From Sinotaia quadrata (taxonomy: Eukaryota; Mollusca; Gastropoda; Architaenioglossa; Viviparidae): a stretch of 64,000 bases of DNA. Where the stretch lies: assembly GCA_028829895.1 (NCBI GenBank), contig CM054181.1, positions 98,995,360 to 99,059,359 of the forward strand, given 5' to 3'. The notes under the pieces were generated by a model. That model was not told the DNA's origin. It was given only the letters and a program-made list of their open reading frames with translations, and did no database searches. Made by a program: the position numbers and the translations under genes. This document shows positions 23,260 to 35,640 of this stretch, one piece after another; the first letter of the stretch is position 1; every line of letters begins with the position of its first letter.

Positions 23260-23265
<6 letters not shown>
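23105..23265 (-). mobile_element. Probable LINE 3' tail fragment
   Basis: GC-richer segment inside transposon copy 2. On the minus strand it ends in a (AATAAT)n tail, and its frames resemble the end of a non-LTR retrotransposon ORF2 (arginine/leucine-rich and then stop). Identification is from resemblance only. Confidence 0.35.
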
Positions 23266-23300
<35 letters not shown>

Positions 23301-23301
23301 C
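23263..23301. repeat. (ATT)n microsatellite
   Basis: Near-pure tta repeat next to the LINE-like fragment. Confidence 0.95.
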
Positions 23302-23839
23302 CACAATTAATTATAAGTGGTGAAAATCTTAATTTATATTATTAATAATTCTCCACAAGGACACCACTCATCTCTCTTAGTTGATGAATATGCGGACGCT
23401 GTAAACGTTTTCTCTCTTCCACAACATTTTAAAAAACATTTCTGTAACAATATTTCCGTTGGTGGAAAACTTCTTAGTACAGTAGAATATAAATCCGTCT
23501 TTAATCTATATTTAGCGACCCCCCCATCCACCCACTATCTCTCCAACATATGGTTCTCAATATGTGTAAGAATGTTAATAAATTTTACAATAAATGTATC
23601 AAATCAACAATCAAACATATGTATAACAAATACAATATAAAGATTATTTGACATGAATATTTCCATGAAACCATGTTCGAATAATTCAGTACCTATACAG
23701 TCTTATTTCCTAACACATAATTCAGTAGATAAATCACAGGATCATTCTTATCATAGAAAAAAAATGGAGTTATAGAGATATAAACGATAATAATTTGTAC
23801 ACAAACTTGTCAATGACATTGTTGCAATATTCTTTCACA

Positions 23840-23985
23840 AACTTTATAACAATTTGACAAGTTTATTATCACAATAGAAATGTTAACTCTTCATGTGTTC
23901 CTCTAGCAGACTTTATAACAATGTGACAAGTTTATTATCACAATAGAAATGTTAACTCTTCATGTGTTCCTCTAGCAGACTGTAG
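23840..23985. repeat. ~71-bp direct duplication inside transposon copy 2
   Basis: Two copies of gacaagtttattatcacaat with cttcatgtgttcctctagca. Confidence 0.92.
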
Positions 23986-24476
23986 AACGTTTTACGAACC
24001 ACTGTTCTCTTGAGGCTAATCTGGGAGCTCCTTTGCCGTTTTAGTTCCCTCAAGCAGAACAATTTAGCAATTTCCAGTATCTTCATTGTACCAGAAATTC
24101 CACGGTGTACTTTACCATTCTTTACCATCATACATTTAACAGAGTGCAGTGTATCCTTATACTTACACAGTGGGGTATCGACTTCTCAAATCTACCATGG
24201 TCATAACGGTTTATAAATCAATAGACGAGGAATAAGGGAGAAAATTCCCTGAATTCCAACAATCTCTGAAATTCTAGAAAAATAGCTGCTTTTCCCCCAT
24301 TAAGCTAATGGCTGCCTTTCATGACTGGACTTCAGCCATACCAAATTTAAAGTGATTAGAGAATAAAATCAATTCAGTAGTTAAACATTTTATCTCAGCC
24401 CATTGGATGGTCTCATTCTTGTAAATCTTAACCAGTTGGATAATAAAACTACTCATCCACATAAGACCAGTTTAGA

Positions 24477-24656
24477 TTACATTAGCAAGTTTTATCACAT
24501 TCTTTTCATGAGTTGTTATTTTAACTCTGAAACTTATTACATTAGCAAGTTTTATCACATTCTTTTCATGAGTTGTTATTTTAACTCTGAAACTTATTAC
24601 ATTAGCAAGTTTTATCACATTCTTTTCATGAGTTGTTATTTTAACTCTGAAACTTA
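24477..24656. repeat. 60-bp triplication inside transposon copy 2
   Basis: Three identical 60-bp units beginning attacattagcaagttttat. The same segment is single-copy in the 62-kb copy. Confidence 0.98.
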
Positions 24657-24774
24657 CAAAGCGCACGGTACCCGAAGATCATGTCAAGGTGAAATTGAAT
24701 AAGTAATATAATATTTAATTACAAAATAGGGAGAGACAACTCTGCTCTGTCACAATATGTATTAAGTTTGATTG

Positions 24775-25055
24775 TGTTTGATTGATCTGAATGTATTTTG
24801 AGACAGTACATTCATTTGGTCGATGTGAATGTATTTCCAGACAATCTATTCATTTGGTTGATGTGAATGAATTTCCAGACAGTTTATTCATTTGGTTGAT
24901 GTGAATGTATTTCCAGACAATTTATTCATTTGGTTGATGTGAATGTATTTCCAGACAATTTATTCATTTGGTTGATGTGAATGAATTTCCAGACAGTTTA
25001 TTCATTTCACTGATTTGAATGTATTTCCAGACAGTTCATTCATTTGGTGACAAGA
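24775..25055. repeat. ~38-bp minisatellite, ~7 copies
   Basis: Units of ttcatttggttgatgtgaat plus gtatttccagacaattta. The array begins just outside the transposon end. Confidence 0.94.
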
Positions 25056-25400
25056 GGGAGGCGTGGCACTATTCGCTCCTTCACGCTGTCAGCTTCAATC
25101 CCAGCTCGAGGTTTAAAAGTCAACAACTTATGGATGACCTTTAAGCGATTCCTAGGTCAAGGTAATTGTCTTAGTGCTTATTCAAAAAGATGAAGAAGAA
25201 AACACGCCTCACATGCCCCAGACGGCCTACACTTAAGATCCCTTCACATCTGAAAATCGGAAGCTGTCGGCGTCGGTCACGATCTGGGTAAAATTGAAAT
25301 CGAGAAAAATCATTCCCTCTCGTTCTCCACCCATAGCTCTATACGGCAGACATGACAATTGAATTAAAACAGTGGTGTATTGTAACTTTTAAATTTTATT
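25056..25400. other. Unique GC-richer segment, possibly SINE-derived
   Basis: Contains cagcttcaatcccagctcg, similar to a pol III B box, preceded by a poor A-box match. No gene recognised. Confidence 0.25.
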
Positions 25401-25410
25401 TGATTTTGAG

Positions 25411-25444
25411 ATAGATAGATAGATAGATAGATGGATAGATAGAT
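25411..25444. repeat. (TAGA)n microsatellite, short
   Basis: About eight units with one TGGA variant. Confidence 0.95.
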
Positions 25445-25529
25445 TGCCTTCATGTTCTTACGGGCTTTGTGAGTGACTAAGTTCTGTAATGTCTGACGAG
25501 ATCTTTACGTACATATAATTTGCCTGAAT

Positions 25530-25860
25530 GCACGAGTTTGGTCTGCCTAAATACTCGAGTATAGTCTGCTTAAACACACACGTACAGCCTACCTAACGCA
25601 CGAGTATAGTCTGCTTAAACACACACGTACAGCCTACCTAACGCACGAGTATAGTCTACTTAATACGCGGCTTCATATACTCCAGTGTGAAGGATTAAAC
25701 TATCTGTAAGCCGATTGTAAAATGCCAGTGTGAAGGTCTAAACTATCTGTAAGCCAAATGTAAAATGCCAGTGTGAAGGACTAAACTACCTGTAAGCCAA
25801 TTGTAAAATGCCAGTGTGAAGGACTAAACTATCTGTAAGCCAATTGTAAAATGCTTGTTT
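25530..25860. repeat. Two adjacent minisatellites (~45 bp x 2.5 and ~43 bp x 4)
   Basis: The first has acgagtatagtctgcttaaa with cacgtacagcctacctaacg. The second has ccagtgtgaaggactaaact with gtaagccaattgtaaaatg. Confidence 0.92.
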
Positions 25861-26214
25861 AACTGTGCCCACGCTAGCAGGCGTTTATTTATTCACAGCT
25901 GAGATATCTTGTTGATCTATTGTATGCTTAATTAATTAGTGTTTCATATTGGAAAGAGAATTGCCTCTCCTTTCAAGGGTTGATCCTAGTGACTGTTCAT
26001 TCTAGTCAATCATTTAGTGTCTTGACTTTTAACCCTGTGCAATTCTGCAAAGTAGCTGAAGAGGTCATAAGCGAAACAATATGTCTAAGCGGGCGTCTCA
26101 CATTGTGATAATATCCAAATTATAGAAATTGTGTTTCTTCTGATTTCTTACATAAATTAAGTAGCCGTGTTAATGTGTCACACTAACAAGCATTATCTAA
26201 TGCATCCCAAATTC

Positions 26215-26540
26215 CCCTCATTGCTAACGTGTCAAAAATGTGCGTGTTTAACTAGTGTATTAAAACTTTAGTAATTGTTAATGTGTCAAAACCGTGCTAG
26301 TTTAACTAATGTATTAAAACTTTATTCATTAAACGTGTCAAAAGCGTGCTAGTTTAACTAGTATATTAAAACTTTAATCATTGTTAACGTGTCAAAAGCG
26401 TGCTAGTTTAACTAATGAATCAAAACTTTAGTAATTGTTAATGTGTCAAAAGATTAATGCATGAAAACATTTAACATTGCTAATGTGGCAAAATGTGGAA
26501 AATATTTATTAACGTTGCTAAAGTGTCATAAACATTCTAT
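26215..26540. repeat. ~54-bp degenerate minisatellite
   Basis: Copies of aacgtgtcaaaagcgtgcta with tattaaaactttagtaattg, about five, the last decayed. Confidence 0.88.
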
Positions 26541-27118
26541 CTCTACTTTCACGTCAAAGACACATGAACCACAATTCATTAAAATGTCTAGAGCCCGATG
26601 TTAGATTTTATTTCTTTTAACCTAGTATTAATTTTAAAATGTTGACATATTAATGAAATTGGTGTGGAGTGTGGTGGATGGTGGATGGTGGATCGGGAGC
26701 TGCTGGATCTAGAATGAGAGGGGTAAGGAGGCAGGAGATGGTCAGCGAATTGTTGTTAATCCAGATGGTAAATCAGTTTCACTCTAGCTGTAGGGAGTAC
26801 ACGAGTTCGGTCCTGGTTTTAATTATCACTTGAGGGCTGCAAACAATAACGTCTAAGTTCCGAAAAATAAAAACCACAACCACAAAATCATCACGATTCA
26901 AAACACGTGAATTTGTCTCTAAGCTAATGCGCCATTCGTCCTGTTAGTTGCAGACTTTTGCTCCGGGCTATAGTATAAAGAGCGTCGTATGTTTCCACTT
27001 TACTGGCTACTTCACTCGTATTAAATGTCAGGGGTGCTGATTAAATGAACTTGATTCGAGCTACTATGGTATTTTTCCCGATAAAGCTTTTCATGTTTAA
27101 TATGAAATAGTCTTCTTC
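26541..27118. other. Unique DNA, no supported gene
   Basis: Includes a short ggtggatggtggatggtgga stretch near 26,670. No exon signals I can support. Confidence 0.5.
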
Positions 27119-27119
27119 A

Positions 27120-27189
<70 letters not shown>

Positions 27190-27228
27190 CTATATATTTA
27201 TCTATCTATCTATCTATCTCTATCTCTA

Positions 27229-27293
<65 letters not shown>
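27119..27293. repeat. Compound (CT)n-(TATC)n-(AC)n microsatellite
   Basis: Three adjacent simple repeats: CT to about 27,170, TATC to about 27,230, and AC 27,235-27,291. Confidence 0.98.
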
Positions 27294-27295
<2 letters not shown>

Positions 27296-27459
27296 CATAC
27301 GCAGAAACTAAAACACACAATATACAATTTAACCTTCTCACCGGGTTTCTTTGTCACTCTTTCATCATAGTGATGCACTGCTTTCTTTCTCTCTCGATAT
27401 GTTACTCTTGGTACTCACCAATACGTATTTTGTTTTTATGTGTGTATATATTTACAAGA

Positions 27460-27664
<205 letters not shown>

Positions 27665-27937
27665 TATTAATCTTCCATCAGTATTTCATTTAGTCCGTCA
27701 TTCATTCCATCATACAATCATGTTTTCCTTCATCAAGTGTCCAAATTTCCAAAATTATTTTCTTATCAATCATCTTCCATTAAGTACATGACATTAATTA
27801 TTAAAAAATCAACCAAGTATTTATTATTCAGTCCTAGTAAGTTTATTTCTGACAAGTGAAAAAAGCGTTTTCTTTCAATATGAAATGAAAGATTTTTTTA
27901 TATATTGATGACGACTATAATTTCGTTTTTCAATATA

Positions 27938-28424
27938 AACGGTATAAATATAGAGTGAATACTAACTAAGCAATATTTGCTAATTAAAGCACTGTCTCTT
28001 CTAAAACAACAGGATATCAACGGTATAAATATAGAGTGAATACTAACTAAGCAATATTTGCTAATTAAAGCACTGTCTCTTCTAAAAGAACAGGATATCA
28101 ACGGTATAAATATATAGTGAATACTAACTAAGCAATATTTGCTAATTAAAGCACTGTCTCTTCTAAAAGAACAGGATATCAACGGTATAAATATAGAGTG
28201 AATACTAACTAAGCAATATTTGCTAATTAAAGCACTGTCTCTTCTAAAAGAACAGGATATCAACGGTATAAATATAGAGTGAATACTAACTAAGCAATAT
28301 TTGCTAATTAAAGCACTGTCTCTTCTAAAAGAACAGGATATCAACGGTATAAATATATAGTGAATACTAACTAAGCAATATTTGCTAATTAAAGCACTGT
28401 CTCTTCTAAAAGAACAGGATAGCG
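27938..28424. repeat. 81-bp minisatellite, 6 copies
   Basis: Near-identical units beginning aacggtataaatatagagtg. The period is a multiple of 3, so the minus strand stays open for 190 codons as a 27-residue repeat. No start context, homology or splice support, so it is not annotated as coding. Confidence 0.97.
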
Positions 28425-28457
28425 CAGCAAGAGGACTAGGATAGTACAAGTATTTGC

Positions 28458-28742
28458 TTGCGATGTTCACTAATTAACCGATTTACATCTCAACACCAAA
28501 ATGTGATGTTCACTTGTTAACCGATTTACATCTCAACACCAAAATGCGATGTTCACTAATTAACCGATTTACATCTCAACACCAAAATGTGATGTTCACT
28601 TGTTAACCGATTTACATCTCAACACCAAAATGCGATGTTCACTAATTAACCGATTTACATCTCAACACCAAAATGTGGTGTTCACTTGTTAACCGATTTA
28701 CATCTCAACACCAAAATGTGATGTTCACTTGTTAACCGATTT
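28458..28742. repeat. 43-bp minisatellite with alternating variants
   Basis: Seven units. Variant A (tgcgatgttcactaattaac) and variant B (tgtgatgttcacttgttaac) alternate A-B-A-B-A-B-B, giving an 86-bp higher-order unit. Confidence 0.95.
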
Positions 28743-28856
28743 TACTTCTTTTATTCCTGAAAAGATCGCTGTTGAAGACATTTGCGGAAAAGATGTTAAC
28801 TAGGTCGCAGACATCATATATGTATACATTTTCCATGGTGTTCACACATTCTCGTT

Positions 28857-29146
28857 TTGTAAGTTATTGTTGAATAAGCTATTACTCTAATCCTCGTGAC
28901 GAAGTCCATATTCTATATTGTGCTTTGTAAGTTATCGTTGAATAATCTATTACTCTAATCCTCGTGACGAAGTCCATATTCTATATTGTGTTTTGTAAGT
29001 TATTGTTGAATAATCTATTACTCTAATCCTCGTGACGAAGTCCATATTCTATATTGTGTTTTGTAAGTTATTGTTGAATAATCTATTACTCTAATCCTCG
29101 TGACGAAGTCCATATTCTATATTGTGCTTTGTAAGTTATCGTTGAA
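28857..29146. repeat. 68-bp minisatellite, ~4.3 copies
   Basis: Units of ttgtaagttattgttgaata followed by cctcgtgacgaagtccatat. Confidence 0.96.
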
Positions 29147-29177
29147 GATGCCATTCAAAATTGATACGCACTGTTTA

Positions 29178-29435
29178 TCGTAATATATCTTCCATAATAC
29201 GTTTACGTTAATATATCTTCCATAATACGTTTACGTTAATATATCTTCCATAATACGTTTACCTTAATATATCTTCCATAATACGTTTACCTTAATATAT
29301 CTTCCATAATACGTTTACGTTAATATATCTTCCATAATACGTTTACCTTAATATATCTTCCATAATACGTTTACGTTAATATATCTTCCATAATACATTT
29401 ACGTTAATATATCTTCCATAATACGTTTATGTTGA
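29178..29435. repeat. ~28-bp minisatellite, ~9 copies
   Basis: Units of acgttaatatatcttccata plus atacgttt. Confidence 0.96.
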
Positions 29436-30118
29436 TATACGATATTGTTTTCTTTCGGGTGGGATGGGGGAGGGATGCGTGTAAAACTCTTCGCTACTAG
29501 AACTTTCTAAAGGTTTGTAAGTCTCCGTCACCGTTTGACATGAAAAAGATATTTCAGGATTGTGATTCCGATGTTTAATCATCGTATTTGTTAATGCTAG
29601 AAAGACACTGGAAATGTTAATTCTGGGCAAAATATTGGTATTGGAATTTATTTTTAACGTTTGGCTTCTTTTGGTATGAGTATCAATAGTAATTGCTTTC
29701 TATTATATTCGAAAATTTATATTGCGAATAATGGTAAAACTTTTAATCATGTATATTGACTAAATTCGAAGAAATTACTTGAAAAACAAAAGATTATTTC
29801 TTAAAATATGCTATCATCGGAATATAAACAAACTTTTGTCTTTACAAAAAGTCTTATTATTATTATATGAAATTTTTTTCTAGCATTGTTTAAATTAGTT
29901 CCATCAATTCCCTCCTTCAAACCCCCTCCCCCAGTCATACATCCCTCATGCAAATTGCCTCACAACGGAAGTATTTGGCGTTCTTGCAGGAAAGTGGACA
30001 GGAAACGAAAGCGTCAAGGGTTTTCCAGCAATTCTGGCTAACGGTAAAAACTCGCAACTCTTGAAGGGCCACTTCTAAGACCTTCCTCAAACTTGGTCGG
30101 CAACTCTTCGCCACCGAA
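29436..30118. other. Unique DNA including a GC-richer stretch
   Basis: A 39-codon open frame from ATG 29,948 lies in 29,940-30,110, with possible splice-like motifs but no recognisable domain. Not called as a gene. Confidence 0.4.
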
Positions 30119-30420
30119 CGGGTTTGCGTTAGTCACATTCAAATTCACACTGGTTTGCGTTAGTCACATTCAAATCCAAACTGGTTTACGTTAGTCTCAT
30201 TCCAAACCAAACTGGTTTACGTTATCACATTTAAAACCAAACTGGTTTACGTTAGTCACATTCAAATTCAAAGTGGTTTATGTTAGTCACGTTTAAAACT
30301 AAACTGGTTAAAGTTAGTCACATTCAAATCAAAACTGCCTTTGGTTAGTAATTTTTAATTGCCTTTTGTTAGTAAAATTAACACATTTTTTATTTGCCTT
30401 ATGTTAGATATGTTCAAAAC
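30119..30420. repeat. ~31-bp degenerate minisatellite
   Basis: Copies of tggtttacgttagtcacatt plus caaattcaaac. Confidence 0.9.
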
Positions 30421-30433
30421 CTGCTGTACTTTA

Positions 30434-30752
30434 GACACGTTTAATACTAAATGGGTTACATTAGATGTATTTAGAACTAACTAGGTTTGCGCTCAACACG
30501 TTTAATACCAAATGGGTTACATTAGATGCATTTAGAACTAACTAGGTTTGCGCTCAACACATTTAATACCAAATGGGTTACATTAGATGCATTTAGAACT
30601 AACTAGGTTTGCGCTCAACACGTTTAATACCAAATGGGTTACATTAGATGCATTTAGAACTAACTAGGTTTGCGCTCAACACATTTAATACCAAATGGGT
30701 TACATTAGATGCATTTAGAACTAACTAGGTTTGCGCTCAACACATTCAAAAA
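30434..30752. repeat. 61-bp minisatellite, ~5 copies
   Basis: Units of acacgtttaataccaaatgg with aactaactaggtttgcgctc. Confidence 0.96.
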
Positions 30753-30789
30753 TAAACCATGGATGTTACTTGAGATGCAGTCATATCGA

Positions 30790-31490
30790 ATCTTATTTAC
30801 GTTATATAAATACAAAACTAACCTGGTAAAATTTAGATATAGACAGGGAAAATCTTATTTACATAACTTATACTGAAATCTAACCTGGTAAAATTTGGCC
30901 AATGCGAATCTTATTTATGTAACATACGTTCAAAACTAACCTGGTAACATTTAGATTTGGCCAATGCGGATCTTATTTATGTAACATACGTTCAAAACTA
31001 ACCTGGTAACATTTAGATTTGGCCAAGGCGGATCTTATTTATGTAACATACGTTCAAAACTAACCTGGTAGCATTTAGGTTTGGCCAAGGCGAATCTTAT
31101 TTAAATATGTTGAAATCTAACCTGGTAACATTTAGATTTAGGACAAGAAGAATCTTATTTAAATATGTTGAAATCTAACCTGGTAACATTTAGATTTAGG
31201 ACAAGAAGAATCTTATTTAAATATGTTGAAATCTAACCTGGTAACATTTAGATTTAGGACAAGAAGAATCTTATTTAAATATGTTGAAATCTAACCTGGT
31301 AACATTTAGATCTAGGACAAGAAGAATCTTATTTAAATATGTTGAAATCTAACCTGGTAACATTTAGATCTAGGACAAGAAGAATCTTATTTAAATATGT
31401 TGAAATCTAACCTGGTAACATTTAGATCTAGGACAAGAAGAATCTTATTTAAATCTAACCTGGTAACATTTAGATCTAGGACAAGAAGAT
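30790..31490. repeat. ~58-63-bp minisatellite, ~12 copies
   Basis: Copies of tgttgaaatctaacctggta with catttagatttaggacaaga. The older left half has longer, more varied units; the right half is nearly homogeneous. Confidence 0.95.
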
Positions 31491-31639
31491 CTGACTTGCA
31501 ATGGATTCGTTCTAACCAATCTCGTAAACGTATCTAGTGTTCAAGAAAATTCTGGTTTACGTTGCGTCCATATTCCTTACATTCAGTTCATTTAACAGTG
31601 AAAGGATTTATGACTCTCCTTTACACACCAGTACTTAAA

Positions 31640-32000
31640 CAATGTATATCGTGCATCATTACTTTAAATTCATTCTATTGTCTATAATGTATGTAGCTGT
31701 TGTTGAATTGTCACTATAGTAGATCATATTCTATTGCCACAATTGTGTGTAAAACAAATGCTGTTGAATTGTCACTAGAGAATGTAATATTATTTTATTG
31801 CAACTATTATGTGTAAATTATGCTGAATTGTCACTAGTAGAATGTAATATTATTCTAGTGTCACTATTGTGTGTAAATGTTATTGAATTGTCTCTCTTGC
31901 ACAATGTTCTCTTGGCACTATTGTATGTACATGTGGTTGAATTGTTACGACTGTGTGTAATGTTCTCTTGTCACTAATGTGCGTCAGTATTATTCTTTTA
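31640..32000. repeat. Degenerate repeat (~60 bp)
   Basis: Loose copies of ttgaattgtcactagtagaa with attgtgtgtaaat. Confidence 0.75.
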
Positions 32001-32345
32001 TAATTATTGTATGTGTGACACAACGCTACCCTAGTAGTTGGTTATGATTATTACTATTAGTAATTATTGTATGTGTGACACAACGCTACCCTAGTAGTTG
32101 GTTATGATTATTACTATTAGTCATTATTGTATGTGTGACACAACGCTGCCCTAGTAGTTGGTTATGATTATTACTATTAATAATTATCCAAAACAAATTA
32201 CAAGTGATGAAAATCTTAATTTATGTTATTAATAATTCTCCAGCAGACACCACTCGTCTCTCTCACTTGGCAGATATGCAGGTGCAGTAAACGTTTTCTC
32301 TCTTGCACAATATTAAAGACAAACATTCACTGTCACACAATGTTT
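32001..32345 (+). mobile_element. 5' fragment of the GTGTGACA element, terminus triplicated
   Basis: The element's 5' end occurs three times as a 60-bp unit (gtgtgacacaacgctaccct, at 32,013, 32,073 and 32,133). It is followed by one downstream stretch (caccactcgtctctctcact, taaacgttttctctct) and then homology stops near 32,345. Confidence 0.8.
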
Positions 32346-33250
32346 CTGAATGTATTATAATATGCTATTCAGTCGCATAGTGTCAACAGTCACATTTATA
32401 CTCTTTAAACATTATTTTGTACTTTACAATGCAAAACATTGAATTCATGGTATATCTTTAAGGTAAATATACTTATCTATTTCAATAGTAAGATTTCCAT
32501 TATTTCTTACATATACTTTTCAGGGGTAATTAAATCTATAAAAGAATTCGTATGCCTAATACAAATCCAGGGTTCTTTTATAAAACTTTAAACAAAAAGG
32601 GAATATTAAGCCCTAGATATAGGTTCTTCATTAAATGTAGGCAGCAATTAATAGTTAACATCAACATAGATATATCCAAGTACATCACTTCTACACCAAA
32701 AGCAAGCAAAAAGAAAGAGTTGATACCAAATATCAGCGCAGATACACTGCTTTGTCAGCAATCGCTATTAATATTTTATTCTTATATACAACTGGAAACA
32801 GTGTTCCAAGCAAAAGGTGGACGACATAGTTAATTATTCCTAAACTGTAAGAAAATAAAGAAATGCTGCGCACAGTGATCGAAATAACGCCATCTGTCTT
32901 AGAGTTTCAACTTTCAAGTTTCAAAAATGTACAAAGTCCAGCATTTGTAATTAAAAGAGACCTGAGGACCTACTTTGTTCAATTCAATTAAAAATCCGCA
33001 TGAAGTAAAAACATAAGGCTTCTAGCAATTTCATAAGCGTACGTGTTGTCAAACACAAAGGGGTGTCCAGCCGTTTTACAAACCTACATCAGGTATAACA
33101 CATAAAACTGTCCGACGGTCTGTAATTTCGATTTGTTACTTTTGTACCCGTTACCCAGTAAGATCGAAGCGGGTGCTTGGGATTTATTGATTGTATAGAG
33201 TGGGAGGAAAGTGGGTGTAAAAACATACATCATCCACAAGTGGGTTCGGT
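32346..33250. other. Unique AT-rich DNA
   Basis: A 93-codon plus-strand open frame at 32,552 has no domain or splice support. Nothing else recognised. Confidence 0.5.
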
Positions 33251-33263
33251 GAATTCAGTATTC

Positions 33264-33569
33264 ATTGTCAGTTCAAAGAAAAGATAGATCTGAATGAAAA
33301 CGCTTGTCAAATTCGTTGTCAGTTCAAAGAAAAGATAGATCTGAATGAAAACGCTTGTCAAATTCGTTGTCAGTTCAAAGAAAAGATAGATCTGAATGAA
33401 AACGCTTGTCAAATTCATTGTCAGTTCAAAGAAAAGATAGATCTGAATGAAAACGCTTGTCAAATTCGTTGTCAGTTCAAAGAAAATATAGATCTGAATG
33501 AAAACGCTTGTCAAATTCATTGTCAGTTCAAAGAAAAGATAGATCTGAATGAAAACGCTTGTCAAATTC
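33264..33569. repeat. 51-bp minisatellite, 6 copies
   Basis: Units of gttgtcagttcaaagaaaag followed by gaatgaaaacgcttgtcaaa. The 17-codon period makes an artefactual 116-codon open frame. Confidence 0.97.
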
Positions 33570-33636
33570 GTCGCACGCATAATATTGTGAACAAAGTTTA
33601 ATTTTGACCAACACTACATAGGGCGAGATGACATTT

Positions 33637-33819
33637 GACAAGATGAAGCAAAGGGTAAATGGCCGTAGACTTGTCTATAGGCACCACATGTGGCTCTGAC
33701 AAGATGGAGCAAAGGGTAAATGGCCGTAGACTTGTCTATAGGCACCACATGTGGCTCTGACAAGATGAAGCAAAGGGTAAATGGCCGTAGACTTGTCTAT
33801 AGGCACCACATGTGGCTCT
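33637..33819. repeat. 61-bp minisatellite, 3 copies
   Basis: Units of tgacaagatgaagcaaaggg followed by tggccgtagacttgtctata. Confidence 0.97.
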
Positions 33820-34105
33820 GACTGTTCTTTTTTCACATAATCGCAATTCGACTTCCTTCCTAAACAATAATCTCCTAACTTTTATGACGCCTTCATCTTA
33901 AAATAAATTAATAAATTAAATTAAAGTATACAGAATGTTATCATTTTAGGTTGTATAAGATACAGTTTAAGTCAGTGTAACAGCCAGTAGATGATCACTG
34001 TTTACACTACAACGTAATGAAAACAAAGGATACTAACTATTGTCAACATTTCGAAAGATTTATTTACTAACGTTACCGATCATTCCGTAAATGTTAACCT
34101 CATAC
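33820..34105. other. Unique AT-rich DNA
   Basis: No supported feature. Confidence 0.5.
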
Positions 34106-34109
34106 CCAT

Positions 34110-34462
34110 TGTGATATATGTTATGGCATTGTATTTCGTCTTTTGCTATATTCTCGTGAGATATATATGTTATGGCATTGTATTTCGTGTTTTGCTATAT
34201 TCTCATGAGATATATATGTTATGGCATTGTTTTTCGTCTTTTGCTATATTCTCGTGAGATATATATGTTATGGCATTGTATTTCGTGTTTTGCTATATTC
34301 TCATGAGATATATATGTTATGGCATTGTATTTCGTCTATTGCTGTATTCTAGTGAGATATATATGTTATGGCATTGTATTTCGTCTATTGCTGTATTCTA
34401 GTGAGATATATATGTTATGGCATTGTATTTCGTCTTTTGCTATATTCTCGTGAGATATTTAG
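34110..34462. repeat. ~49-bp minisatellite, ~7 copies
   Basis: Units of tgagatatatatgttatggc followed by ttttgctatattctc. Confidence 0.96.
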
Positions 34463-35120
34463 GAGAACTTTTTCTTGGTATGATATATTCTAGCATCAAT
34501 GTAGGAACTGTTTACAAGAAAGAAATGCTACAGTTACCAAACTCACGCAATCTGCCATTTGTGAGTTGAAGTAATGTTTTCGGAAAATGTCACTTCGTGT
34601 CCCCCCCCCTCCTTACACAATCCAGTGTCAAGTGTCAGAAGCGTGAACTGGTCACTGATGAAGTACACAGGGCTTGACATGATTATTTGCGTTGGAAGCC
34701 ATTAAGACATCAACACCAATACTTCGAGTGTTTTTGTCGTGTTCAGTCAAGACATCTTGCAGGCAAATAGTGTCCTCTGAACAGTTAACTCCCTACGCAC
34801 TCCCCAACACCCACTCATAGTTAAAGGAGTGTGAAGAGCAGTCAGGAAAACACATTCCAGCTATCTCAAACGCCCGCGTTTCCATTTCTCCCACCCCCTC
34901 AAAAGCTCGCATTTATATTCACCTACTCAAAAGGAGTTTATTATGCAATCAGATAGAAAAGTACTAATTTGGTGTTTAAGAAAAACAAATTAGAATATGC
35001 GGCCCAATAAAGACAAGATAAAATATAAAATAAAATGTTTTAAAAGCCAGAGATAAAGTAGACACTGTTTTGAATGAGAGTAATGTTTACAGAGACAGCA
35101 CATGTAAACTTCAGTTTACA
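34463..35120. other. Unique DNA
   Basis: No exon or element recognised. Confidence 0.5.
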
Positions 35121-35124
35121 TGTT

Positions 35125-35300
35125 TAAATGTTAAATGTTTAAATGCTATATAAATTATTCCTATTTCTAGACTTAAATGTTATATAAATTATCCCTATTT
35201 CTAGACTTAAATGTTATATAAATTATCCCTATTTCTAGACTTACATGTTATATAAATTATCCCTATTTCTAGACTTAAATGTTATATAAACTGTTAAATT
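35125..35300. repeat. 34-bp minisatellite, ~5 copies
   Basis: Units of tgttatataaattatcccta plus tttctagacttaaa. Confidence 0.95.
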
Positions 35301-35304
35301 GTCG

Positions 35305-35640
35305 AAGTATCCTGAACTTGGGCACTCTTTATGATGGTATTTTTGTAAATGTCAGAGTTGGAGTAAACAATTCGAGTTGAGAATATTCTAGAAATTGCTG
35401 ATGCAATCCAAACCAATTCCAACTGGATGAGTAGCTTATATTATCCAATTTACAATTTATAAGAAAGAGGCCAGCCAAAGAGCTGAGATCAAACGTTTAC
35501 CTGCAGTAGAGAATTTTTTGTTTAATCACTTTGAATTTGAAGTGGCAAGAAGTCCGGTCATGAAAGGTGGTCGTTAGCTTAATGGTGATTTAACTGACTG
35601 ATTGAGAGAGAATGGACTTTCATGCACTTTTGCTGTTGAT
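35305..35640 (-). mobile_element. 3' fragment of the GTGTGACA element, inverted
   Basis: Reverse-complement homology to the 3' portion of copy 1 (ctgaacttgggcactc, cagagttggagtaaacaa, tggatgagtag, tttaatcactttgaattt). The terminus itself is missing. Confidence 0.7.

Larger units (their letters stand above)
23036..24754 (+). mobile_element. Non-autonomous DNA transposon-like element, full copy 2
   Basis: It starts GTGTGACACAACG and ends CTCTGTCACA, so the termini are inverted GTGTGACA. Homologous to copy 1 throughout (caccactcatctctctnagttg near the 5' end; taagctaatggctgcctttc near the 3' end). Flanking tetranucleotides GTAT and ATAT are an imperfect candidate target duplication. It is enlarged by microsatellites, a probable LINE tail (23,105-23,265), a 71-bp duplication and a 60-bp triplication. 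Confidence 0.75.

Noticed and set aside
24472..24666. 64-codon minus frame and overlapping plus frame with three identical blocks
   Set aside because: Caused by the exact 60-bp triplication inside transposon copy 2.
27898..28470. 190-codon open frame on the minus strand
   Set aside because: It is generated by an 81-bp tandem repeat (27-codon period) with no stop in one frame. All other in-phase arrays (33264-33569, 35975-36405, 63712-64000, 2539-2732) behave the same way.
28458..28742. CRISPR-like alternating repeat and spacer pattern
   Set aside because: The units are contiguous variants of one sequence with no unique spacers, and the genome is clearly eukaryotic.
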